Assembly (NCBI GenBank): GCA_963920635.1
Contig: OY987299.1
Coordinates: forward strand, 21,096,901 to 21,160,900
Length of the DNA: 64,000 nt
Direction of reading: 5' to 3'
Origin: Pseudeuparius sepicola
Taxonomy: Eukaryota > Arthropoda > Insecta > Coleoptera > Anthribidae
In this document: positions 1 through 11,843 of the stretch, piece after piece
Layout: every line of letters begins with the position of its first letter
Numbering within the stretch: the stretch's first letter is position 1
Translations under genes and position numbers: made by a program
Notes under the pieces: model-generated
What the model was told of the DNA's origin: nothing
Seen by the model: only the letters and a program-made list of their open reading frames with translations
Databases searched by the model: none

Positions 1-500
1 AATAAAAATTCCTAAAAATATCTATTTACGTACTTCTGGTTAAACCGAAAGCGATATTGAAATTATAAATAAGCGGAATTTAATATTATCAAAAATTACA
101 ATCAAACTGCATTTTTTAATTTTCTTTAAAAAATAATTTTTCGGACTTAACCGAGGACTTAACTTTTCCGGAACATCCGGTATGTCAATTCCGAAGATAG
201 ATTCCCAGAAAAAAACTACATCGCCCTGATTTATAGTTATTTAGTTTTTTTAATGTAGCTAAATGTTTTTTCTTATTTACGTTTTCCTATATTCAGAACA
301 AGACGCGAAGTTTGTATCACCCTGTCCAGCGCTACACAGTGACGTACAAAAATCGCTGGTATAAACAACTGGCTAATTATACTGCATAACATGAAAACAA
401 AGCAAATTAAAAAAAAAATCACAACAAATTATAGGTAGCAAACAACTAATAATTTAGGTAGAGCAGTAATGCCGATTTAATTTGGTACAACCTACAGTAA
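1..500. other. AT-rich intergenic, no gene seen
   Basis: AT-rich sequence without a reading frame, RNA gene or repeat structure that I can recognise. Short open frames here look like chance. Confidence 0.6.
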
Positions 501-502
501 AT

Positions 503-912
503 TCAATTTGATAACACAATTGGTTGCGTTTACCTCCGGAAAAGGCATGCATGCGCTTGCAATCGCTTTTACGCTAACGAATGTTGGACAGCAGCGCTGA
601 AAGCAAGCCGTTTGGAACAAAATGGAAATGGAAAAATGTTCGCTTTTTCGCTTACAGTTTGAAGCAGCGGTTGCTCGGCGCTTGCGCATTTGTAAATCCC
701 ATGTTTTTTCTTCTAACCTGAAACTTTTGTGTTCGTTTGGTGTTAGTTGTCACGTTTTGTATCTTATTAAAAGCACATAAACCATTAAAATCATTATTTT
801 CGATGACAGGTTCCATATAGTGTGCAAAATCAAGCGCATACCATAAGCGATTGCAAGCGCAAAGCGCTTTTTCGTTGCGGTAAACGCACTCATTATGAAT
901 AGAGGTTAATTC
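503..912. repeat. Candidate degenerate inverted-repeat element
   Basis: The left part (about 503-575) and the reverse complement of the right part (about 840-912) share TGCGTTTACC followed by TGCGCTTGCAATCGCT, with mismatches between. This suggests an old MITE with roughly 70-bp inverted ends. No target duplication can be fixed. A 65-codon minus-strand frame over the left arm is part of the repeat, not a gene. Confidence 0.4.
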
Positions 913-952
913 CGATTAATTAAAAAATACATTAATATCTATATAGAGAAAA

Positions 953-2090
953 GTACCCTAATATGAGACAGTTCCCAATATGAGACCCCACACTAACTCC
1001 TAAAGTAAGAGTCTCCATCTAGCTGGCAATGTCTCAAACAATCACTAATGGTATAAGTCGCCACATGTAGTGCAATGTCTAGCTCATCTAAATTTTTAGG
1101 TTAAGAACGGCATTGTTTACTTCAAACGTACATGCACGAACTTTTCAAGGGCTTGGGTAACAGTGTAATAATTCTGAATAACGTGGTAAGTGTTTAATAT
1201 ATTTTTCTACTCCTATACTAGTAACATACCTATTAAGTAACGGTTTAGGTTATAAGTAAGCCCATTGTTACGAACACTGACACGTAATGACAATGACTAA
1301 CACGTAATAAAAATTACATATCTGTTCTTAATTAAAACACAATCATCGAGGGTGCCTTGTTAGCGCGGCATCCGCGCCACCATAGCAACCAACCAACATA
1401 CTAATTGTTGCCTGTCAGATAATCAGAAGTATAGTTTATCTATTATAATAGTTTTTCTTTCGTCGAAGAAAAAATATAGTACAAAACTCGAGTTCTAAGC
1501 TTATTACATACTCGTGGAATTACAGCACTCGCCGCTGCGCGGCTCTTGCACAACTTTTCCACTCATACGCAATAAGCTGTTTACAACTCTCGCTATGTAA
1601 TATACTATCTTGTAGCTTGTTGTATTGAATAAAAGTTATTTTATAATTATTAGAGTAGTTATACATATAACGAATTTAATAACATTTGTTAACGATAGCA
1701 AAAAATTCTGATATGTACATCGGATTCCTAATACGAGACAACCCAGTGCTCCTAATATGACATATCTCATATAAGGAGACTCGCTTCATCCAATTTAGAT
1801 TACTAATAATTTGAATAGAATGTCAAGTGTTAGTGTTATGTAATTAAAGAGTTGTATACTGTGATAAGTTGATATTCATTTAAAATAAAAATTAAGTATT
1901 TTTGTTAAACCTTAATATTAGACTGTCTCATATTAGGAACCTGTTAAGTGTGTCAAGTGTTATGTAACTAAATTGTTGTATAGTAGGTTAATTTGATATT
2001 CTTTTAAAGTTTTCGAAATAAAAATTATTTTGTGGCAAGTAGTGTTTATGTTAAACCTGGATATCAGACTGTCTCATATTAGGCACCCAA
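953..2090. mobile_element. Non-autonomous element with TAATATGAGACAG inverted ends
   Basis: The left end reads CCTAATATGAGACAG, and the right end carries its reverse complement, CTGTCTCATATTAG, at 2069-2082. The same right-end motif also occurs at about 1922-1935, because a segment of roughly 130 bp (about 1815-1945 and 1950-2090) is tandemly duplicated with divergence. A weaker internal copy lies near 1730-1780. There is no coding sequence inside. Superfamily not assigned. Confidence 0.5.
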
Positions 2091-2237
2091 TTCGAAGATT
2101 TGACTTTTTTTTCATAATTCTCATTTACGTAACTGTTAATATTTGGCAATCCTACAAAAACTGCAGTGAAAATAGAGACTATCGACGTAAGTTTGCGCAT
2201 TATAATATATTATAGGACAAAATACAGAACAAAATGT

Positions 2238-2624
2238 AATGTGGCCGCGGTGGCGTCGCTCGTACCGGCGCTGACTTTGTAGACTGCATATTTTTCTGCC
2301 TTCGATCGGCCTTGGTTCGAGGCAGGCGCATGCATATATGTCTTTAAAGAAAAACACCGCTATGGCCAAGAGCGCTGGACAAATGTGGGTTCACGGTATT
2401 GCTCCTAAATAGGCTTTATCCGTGTGACTCACTGGGATTACTACGGTTTTCTAGGGTTTTCCGTAGTACTTGAGGGAATGCTATCCTAGTTCTATCGGGA
2501 AAAAAGTCGGCCCTAGCCGCAAATGGCAACGAAGACAAAAAATAATAGTAATTGCCCCCCTCCCCCGCACAAGCATGTTCTTGCTTCTGGGGTACTCCTA
2601 GTTTGGAGTATTGTGAGGGTGAGA

Positions 2625-2659
<35 letters not shown>

Positions 2660-2675
2660 CTATTATTATTATTAT
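2238..2675 (+). mobile_element. tRNA-derived SINE, apparently full length, with (TTA)n tail
   Basis: The head looks like an RNA polymerase III promoter: a B box GGTTCGAGGC at 2314-2323 and an A-box-like TGGCGTCGCTCG at 2251-2262, about 50 bp apart. The intervening GCGCTGACTTTGTAGACTGCA resembles heads of known insect tRNA-SINEs. The body runs to about 2640 and ends GTGAGGGTGAGAA followed by a long (TTA)n tract. The last ~125 bp (2517-2640) recurs three more times in the window on the minus strand. Such elements have no protein and depend on a partner LINE. A 77-codon minus-strand frame over the head is incidental. Confidence 0.75.
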
Positions 2676-2758
2676 ATTAGGGTACTTTCCTCTAAATAAT
2701 AAGGAATGTCACATTTTTGAAACACAAATCACGTTAGACGCGCGGATGTGTGAGTTTA

Positions 2759-3121
2759 TAGTAAAATCGAGCAACTCTTACTCCTGGCGTAAACAAGAGC
2801 ACGTGAGTTGAAATATTCGCCAGGGCCGCACTGAGGCACGACCTTTATTTAATTTTAGTTTTACAATGGTTTACATCAAAATATTTGAGAAATGAATTAT
2901 TCGCTTAATTAAAATGGTTCAAAACATTGATAAAATTATTTGTGGCAGTGTCTAAATAGCTGAAAATAACAAGGTAAAACCGCGTAACTACACTTTTGCG
3001 ATCGAGTACGTCCCTGTTGCCGACTCGGGTGAAACTTTATAGCCTACCGACCAATCGCGGATCGTCATTGAACACGTGGTTTTATTTACGCCAGGCGTAC
3101 GGATTGCTCGATTTTAGTGTA
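2759..3121 (+). mobile_element. MITE family M1, copy 1
   Basis: This element of about 363 bp has imperfect inverted ends. The left reads ACTAAAATCGAGCAA-like, followed by GGCGTAAA and CACGTG; the right is the reverse complement. The flanks contain TA. An inverted copy lies at 16845-17222 and a diverged one at about 23035-23375. It contains no coding sequence. Confidence 0.7.
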
Positions 3122-3911
3122 GATATGTTTGCTCCTTCCCGTCTTTCGTTCGAGCGCAGTCTAGCCAATATATAGCAACTCTAGTACCACTGGCCCATGA
3201 CTCATGACGTGCTTATCAATGATTATGTACTATACTGCACCTTAGAACTGTATTTACTTTAGTTGTTATGGAAAAGCTTTTGTATTAAAATCGTATTTCC
3301 AAGGAGGATCTAAAACGTAAAATATCATTTACCTATTTGACTCCACGAACCCCGTCTCGACATTTTCCCATAAAACGCGGTGCAGCGTTACGAAAATAAA
3401 CTATGACCCAGAGTGTAGTTTGGAATACCCGGGGAGTCTTTTTTGGGCCTGAGAACATATGCTTTGTTTGTAGCGAGTATAAATAAAAGGGTGGATGCAG
3501 TCGATTCCGTGCCGGCATCGCATGGGGTAAGCCAACAGAAAATATTTCAGATGAAGGCTGAGGATATCGGGGAGGGGTGAATGGTACACAGAGGGGTGCA
3601 TCCAAATACCATTAACGGTACAATAGGAGAGAATTGATATACAGCATGGTCTAGGGTAGTGTAGAGAAAGGAAAGGGCAAGTCATTTTGGTGTAAACAGT
3701 ATTTTCATTTAAAATCAACAGAAACTCATACCGGCTTTTTTCAACTTAGTCCGTTAGCGTTATAGTTTTAGAGCAACATAAATCGTGTCAAAATCAGGTG
3801 GCCTTGGGAGATTTGAGAACTAAACGTCAGACAGTCCCGTTGGCCGTTAAACGTGGCCAGATATTCAAAACCCGGCCAATAAACAATCCAAGAACACGCA
3901 CTGCATAAATA
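3122..3911. other. Unassigned, no gene seen
   Basis: Two overlapping minus-strand frames (3333-3605 and 3401-3718) lack recognisable motifs and read as low-complexity chance frames. No RNA gene or repeat partner was noticed. Confidence 0.5.
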
Positions 3912-3913
3912 TA

Positions 3914-5738
3914 CAGGGTAATTCAGGTTTTTTGTTCGGGAAACTTGAACAGGTGATAGAAAACCAAAAAATAACCGCACTTTATTGTATAAACTATATC
4001 TTTTTAATGTATTATAAAAAAGTTACAGGGTGTTAAATTTGAAAAAATGTGGACTTTATTGAATATTTTCCAAACTAGTTGGGTTAGCCTGTTAATATCA
4101 AACACCTTGAACAGCCAGTGGCGGGGAAGTGGGTAATTAGTAGATACAATTGTTTTTAGAAAAAAAAAAGAATCACCTTGTACAACAATAAAATGTAGTC
4201 AATTTCTTATTTAAATTTTAATTGTAAACAAAAACGTTCTCTTAACATTTTTTCATATTAGACCGTCAGACAGTGACAGATTCTTCTTACGGATTTTCTC
4301 ATTTATGCCTTGGAGAGGGCTGAAAGGTAAATCGATGCCGAGTCAGAAAATATAGTAATTTTAAGTTTGGCCCCCGGGGAAAACATATATGGAAAATTCG
4401 ATTTTTCAAAACAGAAAAAAAAGGTACTAATTCTCACTTATGCCATGTTCACCGTATGATTTCTTATACTATTCCGACCTCGAAAACCCAAAGGCATAAG
4501 TGTAGCGTGTGGAAAAAGGGTTGAATTAAGGGTTTGGCAGATCACACAAAAAATGACTTGGTTTACTGACTCCGTCAGTTAAGCCGTTCGAAATGATGAA
4601 AACTTATATCCTCACTAGCCCAAAAATTGATTGGCAGAAGTGACGCGTGGGGAAAAATGCACTTTTGGGTCGGAAAATAAGTCGGAAATTTTTTTTTTCC
4701 GTGAACTGATTTTGTCAGGTATAAAACGAGGTATAAAATGAATTGCAATAAAACTTTCTATAGTTTCAGAGAGTGAGAAGTGAGAATTAGTACCTTTTTT
4801 TCTGTTTTGAAAAATCGAATTTTCCATATGTTTTCCCCGGGGGCCAAACTTAAAATTACTATTTTCCGACTTAGCATCGATTTACCTTTCAACCCTCTCC
4901 AAGGCATAAATGAGAAAATCAGTAAGGAAAATCTGTCACTGTCTGACGGTCTATACTTATGTGTTATGGTTTCATAGCCAATTATTTGTATTAGGTATTT
5001 GTAGTATTTTCTATTATTTCGAGGTATTTCTAAAAAAATATATAAAAAAATTGCTCCATAAGTAAGACTTAAAGTAGAAATAATGTGTTTACTATTTTAA
5101 ATAAAGTAACTTTTTCCAATAAACTGGACTATACTTTTGGAGATACGGAGTATACAACATTTAAGGAAGATAAAATTAATGTTAGGCTCGTCATCTTGAA
5201 AAGTAAAAGCTTGAAAAGTTAATTGGGAAAAGTTACTGTATTTAAAGTAAGAATTACATTTTTTAAACTTTGAGTCTTACTTATGGAGCGATTTTTTCAA
5301 AAATATCTCGAAATAATACGAGAAAATCAAGTTTGCTATGAAACCATGCCACATATGAAAAAATGCTAAGAGAGCGTTTCTGTTTACAATTAAAATTTAC
5401 ATAAGAAATTGAATACATTTTATTGCTATACAAGGTAATTAATGTTTTTCCAAAAAAAAATACTAATTACCCACTTCTCCGCCACTGGTTGTTCAAGGTG
5501 TTTGATATTAACAGGTTTTATGCTAACCCATGCCGTTATAAGGTGCACCAAATATGACTTAAATATCCCAACTAGTTTGGTAAATATTCAATAAAGTCCA
5601 TATATTTTTTACAACTTTTAACGCCCCGTAACTTTTTCATAAGGCCTTAAAAAGACATTGTTTATACAATAAAGTGCGGTTATTTGTTGGTTTTCTATCA
5701 CCTATTCAAGTTTCCCGAATAAAAACTGAATCACCCTG
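3914..5738. mobile_element. Long palindromic element P1, copy 1 (interrupted)
   Basis: The ends are CAGGGTRATTCAG-type next to TA on both sides. The left arm (3914-4260 plus 4952 onward) and the right arm (to 5738) are reverse complements over several hundred bases. They share AGGTGATAGAAAACCA near the tip and a CACTGG...GAAGTGGGTAATTAGTA block further in. A second palindrome, 4261-4951, is inserted in the left arm. The uninterrupted relative lies at 56071-57249. TA flanks suggest a Tc1/mariner-type origin. No open frame codes for a transposase. Confidence 0.8.
4261..4951. mobile_element. Palindromic element P2, nested copy
   Basis: It begins GACCGTCAGACAGTGACAG and ends with the reverse complement, CTGTCTGACGGTC, flanked by TA on both sides. 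It interrupts P1 at the point where the other P1 arm reads straight through (TTTTTTCATAT / GTGGCATGG). About 690 bp with arms of about 190 bp or more; the larger copy at 21010-21966 shows the full arms. No protein-coding content; frames at 4615-4827 and 4780-4977 are arm shadows. Confidence 0.8.
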
Positions 5739-5740
5739 TA

Positions 5741-6555
5741 TACATTTAATTTGTGACTTTTTCTACAAAATTCATTTTAATCATAGTTATCATTACATCA
5801 TATGAATTAAAGAAAAGGGTAATAAACTTCCGGATAGCAACGAAACCTCTAGCTCTATTAATGCTGGCTGTCCATAGGGGCAAGTGGACTTAAACCTAAT
5901 AAGGATGTGTACCACACATCATGGACATGCCGCATCTAATACAAAATATTGTTCCGTCCGAAGGATCAATGATGGAAACGTTTTCAAGTGGACAGCTAGA
6001 CATATAAACTGATAAACAAGCCTAAATTAAATAGTCTGCATATTATCACTCGGTGGCTTAGTTGTATTGAGACTCAACAAACATTACAACGCTACAACGC
6101 AGAGCAGAGGCCACCAGCAGGTTTACTGTGGCAGTGGCATATTTTTTTATTTGTATTCAATTGTAGCTTTAATAGAATCCTTACTTTTCAAAATCTTAAT
6201 AAAACAAAAATGTTTTTAATAGCTTTGTAACGTGAGGATCGCTTTTTCGTTTTAGAAATTTAATGATTAATCTTCATGTAAATAATAAATAACCCTTCAT
6301 TCCAAATTATCTACAAGCAACACTAGACTACGCTTTTTATTCTAAAAAGGCAATCGATATTTTCGCAACCTACTGGGTGAGTCAGTTATTTGTAGCAGGA
6401 CTTTTTGCATTTCACATTTTTATGAATTATAATTTTATATAAGACCCTATCATCTTTTTTGTTGAATTGAATATCTCTATTTGTTTTGAAAATATAAAAA
6501 ATATAGCATATTATATTTAGGCTCGTAGCTTGAAAATGAAGCATCTATGGACCTA
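5741..6555. other. Unassigned, no gene seen
   Basis: AT-rich DNA with no convincing open frame. I see no repeat partner within the window. Confidence 0.5.
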
Positions 6556-6557
6556 TA

Positions 6558-7757
6558 CAGGGTGTAACTAAACTGATGGTCAAAAATGAAACCACATATT
6601 CTTGGAGTCAAAATAAGGGCACTTCTTCATATATTGTTTTCTCCTACGGGCAATAGTTTTTTTATACAGAGCGTAGAAATTTAGAGAAAAATACACATAT
6701 TTCTTAGTATCTCTAGAAGAATACGAGATATTTTCTTCAAACTTGGCGTGTCACATGAACGGATGGGTTGTCAAATTTAAGGTTAATATGAAGCTTGTGA
6801 GGCCCCCAGTTGCGGAGATACAGGGTGTTATTAAAATTAATTAGTTCAGAAAAATATGAATACCCTGTATAATCTCATTTTTTAAATTTGTTTTGAATGG
6901 TAAATTCAATGGTTAACAAAAAGTATCTCTTAGTATTTTTTCATATTCTCAGCCGTTTTTTAATTATTTTCAAAGAACGGCAATGCTGCAATAAAAAAGT
7001 CACTTTAAGAATAAATCTAACAATCTGTGGATGTCAATTAAACTTGGCATTATTTGAATTATTTGGCTGCCAACTTTGCACCTTAGTATCAATATTTTGA
7101 AAAATTATATTTTCATTTGAAGAATTGACTGATATGCACTTCTGCTATGGACTTGCGAATGGCAATAATAAACATGCGGAAACGCATAGTTGTGTGTATT
7201 GAAAGAGACGGCGGTCATTTCGAACATTTAATAATTTAATTTTCTAATAGCAATACGTTTCTTTTATTACCGTTTTTGCTTCTGTATTTTGTTAAATAAA
7301 GTTTAATTGACATCCACAGATTGATAGATGTATTCTTAAAGTGACTATTGTTCATTGCAGCGTTGCCGTTCTTTAAAAATAATTAAGAAACGGCTGCGAA
7401 TATGAAAAAATACTAAGAGATATTTTTTGTTAACCATTCTATTCACCACTCAAAACAAATTAAAAAAATGCGATTATACAGGGTATTCATATTTTTCTGA
7501 ACTAATTAATTTTACTAACACCCTGTATCTCCGCAACTGGGAGCCTCAGAAGCTTCATGTCAACCTTAAGTTTGACGGCTCATCTGCTCATGTGACACGC
7601 CAAGTTTGAAGAAAATATCTCGTACACTTCTAGAAATACTAAGAAATATGTGTATTTTTCTCCAAACTTCTACGCTCTGTATAAAAAAAACTATGGACCG
7701 TAGGAGAAAAAAATATATGAAGAAGTGCCCTTATTTGGACAGTTTAGTTACACCCTG
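6558..7757. mobile_element. Long palindromic element P3
   Basis: The ends are CAGGGTGTAACTAAACTG and its reverse complement, each next to TA. Arms of about 450 bp or more are near reverse complements and share the segment with CTTCAAACTTGGCGTGTCACATG. A second internal pair of ACAGGGTGTTA...TAACACCCTGT motifs lies about 270 bp inside each end, as if one element formed inside another. There is no coding sequence; frames at 6897-7100 and 7427-7609 are shadows. Confidence 0.8.
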
Positions 7758-7889
7758 TATTTATATGAAATTTTTGTGTTAGAATGTCATTTTCTAATCT
7801 AACGTTAAAGTCCTGACTCACCCGAACAAACTACTATTGCCGTATATCCTCTTTTTTGTGACTCTAACTCTCTGAATAAAGCCCTATGT

Positions 7890-8200
7890 CGTCAATTGTT
7901 AGCGCGCGAGCATTTAAGCCGTCCTAATTCATTGTTAAAATTTCGCCAGACATGTCCGGTGTCCGGTCTTGGTTCTATGGACGCCGGGCGGCGCGGCGAA
8001 TTAAAAACCGCTTGGGTCAATTTTCTATGCGGAAGGGCCCGCAGGGTCCGACTAGTGGCTGGCAGGGTCGGGGACCTCCGAGCTTCGTGAAACTGCAATT
8101 CCGTTACCGCATCGCGGCGATTTATTGGCTTGGCCCTTTGGCAACGGCCAAGATACGCGTTATTAGAAAAAGTTCACGAAACAAGCGCGACGTCAGGAAA
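7890..8200. other. GC-rich block A
   Basis: This local GC-rich, CpG-rich island stands out from its AT-rich surroundings. It shares GGCAGGGTCGGGGACCTCCG with block B near 12.45 kb, and the similarity continues to a GATTTATTRGCTT motif. Open frames on both strands (such as 7952-8257) arise because GC-rich DNA has few stops; none has a recognisable domain. It could be an old repeat or a regulatory CpG island. Confidence 0.5.
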
Positions 8201-8260
8201 TCGAATGATTTAGCGTGTGAGAACTTAAACATGGGGCATTTCACTAAAAAAAAATAAAAA

Positions 8261-8928
8261 AATGCTATTTTCTATAAAGAATAAAAAAACCAAACCCTAA
8301 ATTTAAAAGTTATCACCGAAACGAGATCACGAATCTCCAGTATTTCCCCCTCTCCAAGAGTTAAGATTATAGGTTGGAAAAATTATAGAAAATAATAAAA
8401 AAGCATATTGCAACACTTTCCTAAATTAAAATTAATCAGACCTTAATTTAATCAATTGCTTCAATGATATTACCTGGTGAGATACTAAAATGCACTTCAA
8501 ATAATGAGGAACATAAATTGGCCTATATAAAGACATAATTCTTCTCTCTCGATATATCAACCTATACTATAATAACAATAATAAATAAAAATAATAATTT
8601 GCCAAAAAATAATTTAAATTTGTTATTTTAATTTATACTTTTCAATTTAAAACAGGTATAGGATAACAACAACTGACCTACGACAATTTACACAAAATAT
8701 GAATAGTATAGGGAGAATATTATTTCCAACCTAAATTTGGCGGACTCCAGGAATTCGTGACGTAATTTGTAAGGAAAATTTTAAATTTGGAATTTTAAAA
8801 GAATTTTTCTGAGAAAATGTTGGTAAAACAATTCGGAAAAGAGCGTGTAGAAACGAAATTTGTGTTTTTTTAAATATAGTCAAAAAGCTCATTTCCAGTT
8901 TCTTGTTGGTATACAAGGATTCAATACA
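8261..8928. other. AT-rich intergenic, no gene seen
   Basis: AT-rich DNA with short A/T runs and no recognisable gene. The minus-strand frame at 8731-8958 has no motif. Confidence 0.5.
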
Positions 8929-10440
8929 AAATATACACGTTGTTTTTCTCTGTGCCAACTCAAATCTTTTGGAACTTTATACGGGTCAAGTACATATACC
9001 TAAGTACAGTGCTATTCATAAAGTTTGCATCAAATGGGAAAAATTTGTATTATTCTATTTTTTGAAAATCTGATTTTGGGATAATATGTTGGTGCATGTT
9101 TTGTTTACACTATTGCGCCTAAAGAGGGTCGTGGTGTCACAGCCCATGCTTGTCAAATTTGACATTTAAAATAAAAAATTGGGAAAAATCAGGTTTGCCT
9201 TAAAAATATCGGAAAAAGTTACTAAGAAAATGTGTTTGTATTGCATTATGGTGCCCTTATATGCAAATTTTCAGAAGGATATCAGAATATTCGTCTTTCT
9301 TACTTGATATTCCTGGAATTGAAACTGAATCCATAAAATTCGATACAAAACTGTAGGGTCTGTATGTAGGTACCTTATATTTTTATTTCACAGAATTTCA
9401 AAATGTGGATGTATTTTATGTAAAAATATTACAACACTGGCCCAGGGAATAAACTTATTATAAAATGAAAGAGTCTTTGCACCAAGATTGCGTTTTTACA
9501 CAATCGCAATTTTAAAAAATCTCATGTTTCTCCTTAACTTTGCATTGAAATGTATTTGTATTGTTATCATTTAATTTAGTAAAAGAGCAACCACTACATA
9601 AGTTTCTTCGATTATTTGCGGGTAAAAAATATCGAGTACCGATTTGAAGAGAAATAATGAAGACAAAACGAACATCGTGATATCCTTCTGAAAATTTGCA
9701 TAGGGGCACAATAATAATGTAATACAAACACATTTTTTAAATAACTTTTTCTGATATTTTCAAGGCAAACCTGATTTTTCCCAATTTTTTATTTTAAATA
9801 TCACAGAGAGGCATGGGCTGTGACGTCACGACCCTCTTAAGGCGCAAAAGTGTAAACAAAACATGCACCAACATACTTATCCCAAAATCAGATTTTGAAA
9901 AAATAGAATAATACATATTTTCACATTTATTGGTGCAAACTTTATGAATAGCACTGTATATCAAAACCGTCCCAGACACTATAAACGAACTAAGACTAAA
10001 GACTAAGAAAAATACAGAAGCCTGGCTGAAAGTTAGTAAATCCATATGAGTAAAGGTGGCTGATGTGCCACAACAGGAAACCCACAGAAAATGTATCATC
10101 TTAGACAGTGACTTTGTTGAGAAAGGTCCCATAATTTGATATGTTTTTTATTTTCTGGTTGGCATTTTGTAAAAAATAAATTACTTTTGTGTTTATTAAT
10201 ATTTTTTCAACAATTCCAGAGCACATTTAACGCCTATAAAAATTCAGCATTTTGAGATGGCCCACAGAAAATTACCCTGTATATTTTTGTATTGAGGTAA
10301 TTCCACGACACATTTGACTCGGCAGATGCCTTTAAAATTCCTATTTTGCTCAATTTTGACATTCTACAGAATGGAACTCTCTCTATATTTTTTCTCATAA
10401 TAACAATTTTGGAGTTATTATAAATTGTTATCATGAGCAA
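8929..10440. mobile_element. Repeat family H, copy 1 (split by an insertion)
   Basis: The segments 8929-9006 and 9957-10440 match continuous sequence at about 24190-24690. Shared landmarks are TTTCTCTGTGCCA, CAGACACTATAAACGAACTAA and GTGCCACAACAGGAAAC. The 950-bp palindrome P4 separates the two parts. The distal portion has a reverse-complement relation to 24060-24120, so the family is itself a foldback. No protein coding. Confidence 0.65.
9007..9956. mobile_element. Palindromic element P4, complete copy
   Basis: The ends are CAGTGCTATTCATAAAGTTT and the reverse complement, flanked by TA. Arms of about 400 bp pair along their length and share TTGTTTACACT and GGGTCGTGRYGTCACAGCCCATG. It is inserted in repeat H, because the copy of H near 24.2 kb is uninterrupted. 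A half copy is at about 20309-20545. The minus-strand frames at 9512-9733 and 9794-10132 are arm shadows. Confidence 0.8.
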
Positions 10441-10807
10441 TTTTGAAGACAGATTGACTTAGTAAATCTAGCCCTGATGCTGACTCGGAACTGAGTCGAA
10501 ACGTTGGCATGATTTAATAATAAAATTTATATTTGTCCAAGAAAGCTGATATTTTTGTTACCCTAAAATAATAATTGTGGACGATAAATACAACCTGATA
10601 CTTATCTACCTCATTAGAAGGTATGCAAAGTCTAGAAATACTAAAGTCCGCTCACTTCTTTGATCTCTCGGAAAAGCCGACAATTTTTTGCGACTGGTCG
10701 TAAATCAGCGTCACCTCGCACGCTTCGCATTTACGAGCGTCGACTAAACGAAATCGCCGTCAAGCTAGTTATACGGGGGCAGGTTCATATTGACTTTCCA
10801 TTATTTA

Positions 10808-10853
10808 CCAAAGTCTACAAATATTAGTATACGTATTTGTAGACTTTGGTAAA
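10808..10853. repeat. Near-perfect short hairpin
   Basis: TACCAAAGTCTACAAATA is followed within a few bases by its reverse complement, giving a stem of about 20 bp. A related, diverged TCTACA...TGTAGACTTTGGT pair follows at about 10930-10970. Function unknown. Confidence 0.6.
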
Positions 10854-10979
10854 ACATTATTTGTGTAGGTAAGTGTACGGTTAGTTTTTGGTAGGTACAG
10901 TTAAATTAAGATACAAGGTAGCTATTACCAGAATCTACATAATTAGTAGGTATATCTGTAGACTTTGGTTGGAACATGA

Positions 10980-11840
10980 ATAAAAATACAATTTTTTATG
11001 TTTTACGTTAATTTTTAATAAAGGCTAACAAAACATAGAGCAGACAAAAACATAAATAACAAATAAATATTTAACGACAAAGAGTTAAACTAATCATATC
11101 TACTTTTTCATCCTGTAGTAAATATTTTGATATTTAAATTGACATAAACAATATACAGAACAAAATATTACGCATACGTACCTACACGAGCATGCGTTTT
11201 ACCATAAGCTTCCGGCATGGGACAGCCGAGGGGACAGCAGTTTTTACTAAACGTTTTCCGGACGAAGTGAATGACTGATCATCAAAATGTGCCTTGCAAA
11301 TGCCTCTTAATATGCCTCTTCAGGTGGAATATTCGCAAGTTTATGTTCTCCGAGGAACCCTAAGGCATTCTTCGATTGCTGGTATCTTCAAATTTTCAAT
11401 ATTTTAAAAATATCTATATTATTATTCAACTAATACCTAAGTAGGTAGGTACTCAAAATGTCACATAAAAATTTCTTAATTTTTGTAGGTAGGTACCTCA
11501 AACTCAATCTTACCTTTCAGGGTCTTTAGGAAATGAAAAAAGGTAATATAGTCTGAACTGGTTTTACTGCCATACGCACTGCAGTAAAAAGCGTTACTAT
11601 AGGCATCACTACAACACAGTCACGGTCGGTCGGTAATATTTTGCGGTAATATTTTGCGCGCACCCGGTAGAATGCGAACGAACCGCTCTCAGCTACACTG
11701 TTTACAGCTTATTTTCTTATACTATAAAATATCGATCGGCTCCATGAGGAGGGGAGCGGGAGAAGGCAGAGGGAAAGGAAAGGTTTGTTTACACAAGGCC
11801 GAGTGCCGGGACTTATTAGTATATCTCTGGACGCTGGTAT
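10980..11840. other. Unassigned, no gene seen
   Basis: AT-rich, with several GTAGGTAGGTACC-like runs (about 11440-11510), which are common in insect intergenic DNA. A purine-rich GAGGGGAGCGGGAGAAGG stretch lies near 11748. No gene recognised. Confidence 0.5.
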
Positions 11841-11843
11841 AAA

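Noticed and set aside
3333..3718. Two overlapping minus-strand frames of 90 and 105 codons
   Set aside because: They overlap in different frames and have no domain or splice context; both look like chance frames.
7892..8257. Open frames on both strands in GC-rich block A
   Set aside because: Frames on both strands of the same DNA are expected where stops are rare. No motif was recognised, and the block is similar to another non-coding block at 12.4 kb.
9512..10132. Minus-strand frames of 73 and 112 codons
   Set aside because: They lie in palindrome arm P4 and repeat H, mirror each other through the inverted repeats, and have no domain.
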